Shown piece after piece: positions 57,401 to 64,000 of a DNA stretch of 64,000 nt. A program made the translations under genes and the position numbers. Source of the DNA: Primulina eburnea (lineage: Eukaryota; Streptophyta; Magnoliopsida; Lamiales; Gesneriaceae); contig NW_027331301.1 in the NCBI RefSeq assembly GCF_022965805.1, forward strand, positions 100,074 to 164,073, in the 5' to 3' direction. The notes under the pieces were generated by a model, which was not told the DNA's origin, searched no databases, and saw nothing but the letters and a program-made list of their open reading frames with translations. Within the stretch, counting starts at the first letter, position 1. Every line of letters starts with the position of its first letter.

Positions 57401-60400
57401 AGTTTGTCCATCCGTTTGAGGATGACAAGTAGTAGATTACAACTTTATTGTGCAAAGTTTAGCCCATAAAGTAATCCATAAATAGAATCCCTCCACTTCT
57501 TAGTCCTAGGCAACCCCGAAACAAAGTCCATAGAAATGTCAGTCCAAGTTCTTTTTAAGAATAGCACGCAAAAGTGTTCCCAAAGTTCTATTGACAACTT
57601 CAGTTTGTCCATCCGTTTGAGGATGACAAGTAGTAGATTACAACTTTATTGTGCAAAGTTTAGACCATAAAGTAATCCATAAATAGAATCCCTCCCCTTC
57701 TTAGTCCTAGGCAACCCCAAAATAAAGTCCATAGAAATGTCAGTCCAAGTTCTTTTTAAGAATAGCACGCAAAAGTGTTCCCAAAGTTCTATTTACAACT
57801 TCAGTTTGTCCATCCGTTTGAGGATGACAAGTAGTAGATTACAACTTATTGTGCAAAGTTTAGCCCATAAAGTAATCCATAAATAGAATCCCTCCCCTTC
57901 TTAGTCCTAGGCAACCCCAAAATAAAGTCCATAGAAATGTCAGTCCAAGTTCTTTTTAAGAATAGCACGCAAAAGTGTTCCCAAAGTTCTATTGACAACT
58001 TCAGTTTGTCCATCCGTTTGAGGATGACAAGTAGTAGATTACAACTTTATTGTGCAAAGTTTAGCCCATAAAGTAATCCATAAATAGAATCCCTCCCCTT
58101 CTTAGTCCTAGGCAACCCCGAAATAAAGTCCATAGAAATGTCAGTCCAAGTTCTTTTTAAGAATAGCACGCAAAAGTGTTCCCAAAGTTCTATTGACAAC
58201 TTCAGTTTGTCCATCCGTTTGAGGATGACAAGTAGTAGATTACAACTTTATTGTGCAAAGTTTAGACCATAAAGTAATCCATAAATAGAATCCCTCCCCT
58301 TCTTAGTCCTAGGCAACCCCAAAATTAAGTCCATAGAAATGTCAGTCCAAGTTCTTTTTAAGAATAGCACGCAAAAGTGTTCCCAAAGTTCTATTGACAA
58401 CTTCAGTTTGTCCATCCGTTTGAGGATGACAAGTAGTAGATTACAACTTTATTGTGCAAAGTTTAGCCCATAAAGTAATCCATAAATAGAATCCCTCCCC
58501 TTCTTAGTCCTAGGCAACCCCGAAATAAAGTCCATAGAAATGTCAGTCCAAGTTCTTTTTAAGAATAGCACGCAAAAGTGTTCCCAAAGTTCTATTGACA
58601 ACTTCAGTTTGTCCATCCGTTTGAGGATGACAAGTAGTAGATTACAACTTTATTGTGCAAAGTTTAGACCATAAAGTAATCCATAAATAGAATCCCTCCC
58701 CTTCTTAGTCCTAGGCAACCCCAAAATAAAGTCCATAGAAATGTCAGTCCAAGTTCTTTTTAAGAATAGCACGCAAAAGTGTTCCCAAAGTTCTATTGAC
58801 AACTTCAGTTTGTCCATCCGTTTGAGGATGACAAGTAGTAGATTACAACTTTATTGTGCAAAGTTTAGACCATAAAGTAATCCATAAATAGAATCCCTCC
58901 CCTTCTTAGTCCTAGGCAACCCCAAAATAAAGTCCATAGAAATGTCAGTCCAAGTTCTTTTTAAGAATAGCACGCAAAAGTGTTCCCAAAGTTCTATTGA
59001 CAACTTCAGTTTGTCCATCCGTTTGAGGATGACAAGTAGTAGATTACAACTTTATTGTGCAAAGTTTAGACCATAAAGTAATCCATAAATAGAATCCCTC
59101 CCCTTCTTAGTCCTAGGCAACCCCAAAATAAAGTCCATAGAAATGTCAGTCCAAGTTCTTTTAAGAATAGCACGCAAAAGTGTTCCCAAAGTTCTATTGA
59201 CAACTTCAGTTTGTCCATCCGTTTGAGGATGACAAGTAGTAGATTACTAACTTTATTGTGCAAAGTTTAGCCCATAAAGTAATCCATAAATAGAATCCCT
59301 CCCCTTCTTAGTCCTAGGCAACCCCAAAATAAAGTCCATAGAAATGTCAGTCCAAGTTCTTTTTAAGAATAGCACGCAAAAGTGTTCCCAAAGTTCTATT
59401 GACAACTTCAGTTTGTCCATCCGTTTGAGGATGACAAGTAGTAGATTACAACTTTATTGTGCAAAGTTTAGACCATAAAGTAATCCATAAATAGAATCCC
59501 TCCCCTTCTTAGTCCTAGGCAACCCCAAAATAAAGTCCATAGAAATGTCAGTCCAAGTTCTTTTAAGAATAGCACGCAAAAGTGTTCCCAAAGTTCTATT
59601 GACAACTTCAGTTTGTCCATCCGTTTGAGGATGACAAGTAGTAGATTACAACTTTATTGTGCAAAGTTTAGCCCATAAAGTAATCCATAAATAGAATCCC
59701 TCCCCTTCTTAGTCCTAGGCAACCCCAAAATAAAGTCCATAGAAATGTCAGTCCAAGTTCTTTTTAAGAATAGCACGCAAAAGTGTTCCCAAAGTTCTAT
59801 TGACAACTTCAGTTTGTCCATCCGTTTGAGGATGACAAGTAGTAGATTACAACTTTATTGTGCAAAGTTTAGCCCATAAAGTAATCCATAAATAGAATCC
59901 CTCCCCTTCTTAGTCCTAGGCAACCCCAAAATAAGTCCATAGAAATGTCAGTCCAAGTTCTTTTTAAGAATAGCACGCAAAAGTGTTCCCAAAGTTCTAT
60001 TGACAACTTCAGTTTGTCCATCCGTTTGAGGATGACAAGTAGTAGATTACAACTTTATTGTGCAAAGTTTAGCCCATAAAGTAATCCATAAATAGAATCC
60101 CTCCCCTTCTTAGTCCTAGGCAACCCCAAAATAAAGTCCATAGAAATGTCAGTCCAAGTTCTTTTTAAGAATAGCACGCAAAAGTGTTCCCAAAGTTCTA
60201 TTGACAACTTCAGTTTGTCCATCCGTTTGAGGATGACAAGTAGTAGATTACAACTTTATTGTGCAAAGTTTAGCCCATAAAGTAATCCATAAATAGAATC
60301 CCTCCCCTTCTTAGTCCTAGGCAACCCCAAAATAAAGTCCATAGAAATGTCAGTCCAAGTTCTTTTTAAGAATAGCACGCAAAAGTGTTCCCAAAGTTCT

Positions 60401-63400
60401 ATTGACAACTTCAGTTTGTCCATCCGTTTGAGGATGACAAGTAGTAGATTACAACTTTATTGTGCAAAGTTTAGCCCATAAAGTAATCCATAAATAGAAT
60501 CCCTCCCCTTCTTAGTCCTAGGCAACCCCAAAATAAAGTCCATAGAAATGTCAGTCCAAGTTCTTTTTAAGAATAGCACGCAAAAGTGTTCCCAAAGTTC
60601 TATTGACAACTTCAGTTTGTCCATCCGTTTGAGGATGACAAGTAGTAGATTACAACTTTATTGTGCAAAGTTTAGACCATAAAGTAATCCATAAATAGAA
60701 TCCCTCCCCTTCTTAGTCCTAGGCAACCCCAAAATAAAGTCCATAGAAATGTCAGTCCAAGTTCTTTTTAAGAATAGCACGCAAAAGTGTTCCCAAAGTT
60801 CTATTGACAACTTCAGTTTGTCCATCCGTTTGAGGATGACAAGTAGTAGATTACTACTTTATTGTGCAAAGTTTAGCCCATAAAGTAATCCATAAATAGA
60901 ATCCCTCCCCTTCTTAGTCCTAGGCAACCCCGAAATAAAGTCCATAGAAATGTCAGTCCAAGTTCTTTTTAAGAATAGCACGCAAAAGTGTTCCCAAAGT
61001 TCTATTGACAACTTCAGTTTGTCCATCCGTTTGAGGATGACAAGTAGTAGATTACAACTTTATTGTGCAAAGTTTAGACCATAAAGTAATCCATAAATAG
61101 AATCCCTCCCCTTCTTAGTCCTAGGCAACCCCAAAATAAAGTCCATAGAAATGTCAGTCCAAGTTCTTTTAAGAATAGCACGCAAAAGTGTTCCCAAAGT
61201 TCTATTGACAACTTCAGTTTGTCCATCCGTTTGAGGATGACAAGTAGTAGATTACAACTTTATTGTGCAAAGTTTAGCCCATAAAGTAATCCATAAATAG
61301 AATCCCTCCCCTTCTTAGTCCTAGGCAACCCCAAAATAAAGTCCATAGAAATGTCAGTCCAAGTTCTTTTAAGAATAGCACGCAAAAGTGTTCCCAAAGT
61401 TCTATTGACAACTTCAGTTTGTCCATCCGTTTGAGGATGACAAGTAGTAGATTACAACTTTATTGTGCAAAGTTTAGACCATAAAGTAATCCATAAATAG
61501 AATCCCTCCCCTTCTTAGTCCTAGGCAACCCCAAAATAAAGTCCATAGAAATGTCAGTCCAAGTTCTTTTTAAGAATAGCACGCAAAAGTGTTCCCAAAG
61601 TTCTATTGACAACTTCAGTTTGTCCATCCGTTTGAGGATGACAAGTAGTAGATTACAACTTTATTGTGCAAAGTTTAGCCCATAAAGTAATCCATAAATA
61701 GAATCCCTCCCCTTCTTAGTCCTAGGCAACCCCAAAATAAAGTCCATAGAAATGTCAGTCCAAGTTCTTTTTAAGAATAGCACGCAAAAGTGTTCCCAAA
61801 GTTCTATTGACAACTTCAGTTTGTCCATCCGTTTGAGGATGACAAGTAGTAGATTACAACTTTATTGTGCAAAGTTTAGACCATAAAGTAATCCATAAAT
61901 AGAATCCCTCCCCTTCTTAGTCCTAGGCAACCCCAAAATAAAGTCCATAGAAATGTCAGTCCAAGTTCTTTTAAGAATAGCACGCAAAAGTGTTCCCAAA
62001 GTTCTATTGACAACTTCAGTTTGTCCATCCGTTTGAGGATGACAAGTAGTAGATTACTAACTTTATTGTGCAAAGTTTAGCCCATAAAGTAATCCATAAA
62101 TAGAATCCCTCCCCTTCTTAGTCCTAGGCAACCCCAAAATAAAGTCCATAGAAATGTCAGTCCTAAGTTCTTTTTAAGAATAGCACGCAAAAGTGTTCCC
62201 AAAGTTCTATTGACAACTTCAGTTTGTCCATCCGTTTGAGGATGACAAGTAGTAGATTACAACTTTATTGTGCAAAGTTTAGCCCATAAAGTAATCCATA
62301 AATAGAATCCCTCCCCTTCTTAGTCCTAGGCAACCCCAAAATAAAGTCCATAGAAATGTCAGTCCAAGTTCTTTTTAAGAATAGCACGCAAAAGTGTTCC
62401 CAAAGTTCTATTGACAACTTCAGTTTGTCCATCCGTTTGAGGATGACAAGTAGTAGATTACAACTTTATTGTGCAAAGTTTAGCCCATAAAGTAATCCAT
62501 AAATAGAATCCCTCCCCTTCTTAGTCCTAGGCAACCCCAAATAAAGTCCATAGAAATGTCAGTCCAAGTTCTTTTTAAGAATAGCACGCAAAAGTGTTCC
62601 CAAAGTTCTATTGACAACTTCAGTTTGTCCATCCGTTTGAGGATGACAAGTAGTAGATTACAACTTTATTGTGCAAAGTTTAGCCCATAAAGTAATCCAT
62701 AAATAGAATCCCTCCCCTTCTTAGTCCTAGGCAACCCCAAAATAAAGTCCATAGAAATGTCAGTCCAAGTTCTTTTTAAGAATAGCACGCAAAAGTGTTC
62801 CCAAAGTTCTATTGACAACTTCAGTTTGTCCATCCGTTTGAGGATGACAAGTAGTAGATTACAACTTTATTGTGCAAAGTTTAGCCCATAAAGTAATCCA
62901 TAAATAGAATCCCTCCCCTTCTTAGTCCTAGGCAACCCCAAAATAAAGTCCATAGAAATGTCAGTCCAAGTTCTTTTTAAGAATAGCACGCAAAAGTGTT
63001 CCCAAAGTTCTATTGACAACTTCAGTTTGTCCATCCGTTTGAGGATGACAAGTAGTAGATTACAACTTTATTGTGCAAAGTTTAGCCCATAAAGTAATCC
63101 ATAAATAGAATCCCTCCCCTTCTTAGTCCTAGGCAACCCCAAAATAAAGTCCATAGAAATGTCAGTCCAAGTTCTTTTTAAGAATAGCACGCAAAAGTGT
63201 TCCCAAAGTTCTATTGACAACTTCAGTTTGTCCATCCGTTTGAGGATGACAAGTAGTAGATTACAACTTTATTGTGCAAAGTTTAGCCCATAAAGTAATC
63301 CATAAATAGAATCCCTCCCCTTCTTAGTCCTAGGCAACCCCAAAATAAAGTCCATAGAAATGTCAGTCCAAGTTCTTTTAAGAATAGCACGCAAAAGTGT

Positions 63401-64000
63401 TCCCAAAGTTCTATTTACAACTTCAGTTTGTCCATCCGTTTGAGGATGACAAGTAGTAGATTACAACTTTATTGTGCAAAGTTTTAGCCATAAAGTAATC
63501 CAAAAATAGAATCCCTCCCCTTCTTAGTCCTAGGCAACCCCAAAATAAAGTCCATAGAAATGTCAAGTCCAAGTTCTTTTAAGAATAGCACGCAAAAGTG
63601 TTCCCAAAGTTCTATTGACAACTTCAGTTTGTCCATCCGTTTGAGGATGACAAGTAGTAGATTACAACTTTATTGTGCAAAGTTTAGCCCATAAAGTAAT
63701 CCATAAATAGAATCCCTCCCCTTCTTAGTCCTAGGCAACCCCAAAATAAAGTCCATAGAAATGTCAGTCCAAGTTCTTTTTAAGAATAGCACGCAAAAGT
63801 GTTCCCAAAGTTCTATTGACAACTTCAGTTTGTCCATCCGTTTGAGGATGACAAGTAGTAGATTACAACATTATTGTGCAAAGTTTTCAGCCATAACGTA
63901 ATTCCATATAAATAGAATCCCTCCCCTTCTTACGTCTAGGCAACCCCCAAAAATAAAGTCCATAAGAAATGTCAAGTCCAAGTTCTTTTAAGAAATAGCA
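54453..64000 (-). repeat. Integrase-derived satellite, block 4 (~47 monomers)
   Basis: Starts with the TSD-like ATAAA. To about 57650 it repeats block 3 variant by variant, including the protein-like monomer at about 55020-55065. From about 58000 to 63300 the monomers become much more uniform. The two segments 59066-59263 and 61876-62073 are identical, 2810 bp (14 monomers) apart. The last ~140 bp contain many one-base insertions. The array continues past the window. Confidence 0.95.

Noticed and set aside
20001..64000. Many short open frames in the satellite as small genes
   Set aside because: They are pieces of the same monomer, start and stop at arbitrary monomer positions, and mix frames; they are integrase remnants, not genes.

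Overview
The window is repeat-only nuclear DNA from a plant. There are intact and decayed Ty3/gypsy chromovirus LTR retrotransposons with initiator-Met-tRNA primer sites and C-terminal chromodomains, plus long tandem arrays, and no host gene that I can support. Repeat style and TATA/LTR structure fit a eudicot; I would guess an asterid (Lamiales-like), with low confidence. No tRNA, rRNA, CRISPR or bacterial features were seen.

Left third (1-20000): a nest of minus-strand retroelements. LTR family C2 (17952-20000) abuts a satellite array. LTR family C1 (1-578 plus 16639-17951) appears to lie inside C2. Complete element A (579-16638, TSD GTATT) is inserted in C1. Complete element B (1078-9506, TSD GATAA) is inserted in the 3' LTR of A. 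LTR divergence agrees with this order: I see one difference between the B LTRs and about three substitutions plus one indel between the A LTRs. A has an uninterrupted gag-pol frame of 1476 codons; B has one single-base frameshift.

Right two thirds (20001-64000): about 119 copies of a ~201-bp satellite in four blocks (20001-21129, 22369-29119, 39625-46098, 54453-64000). Read on the minus strand, the monomer is a chimera of two non-adjacent pieces of a Ty3/gypsy integrase core: the first-aspartate (MDF) segment and the segment around the catalytic glutamate, with the middle removed. Higher-order repeats of about 8 and about 15 monomers are visible. The arrays are interrupted by a truncated LTR (E, 21130-22368), a complete plus-strand element D1 (29120-39624, TSD ATAAA) and a 5'-truncated copy D2 (46099-54452). 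D2 and its right-hand array are a duplicate of D1 and its right-hand array, with the same target site, at an offset of about 14.83 kb. The junction at 46099 follows a stretch of unusually many one-base deletions, so real duplication and assembly artefact must both be considered.

Most interesting signals: (1) the integrase-derived satellite; (2) a predicted 150-nt intron between gag and protease in D, with five in-frame stops if it is not removed; (3) all six LTR families carry a tandem array of short GC-rich self-complementary words, in five of them directly upstream of a TATA-like element. C1 and C2, which are homologous on both sides, carry entirely different words at this site. B and D share the same word module in the same element-sense orientation.
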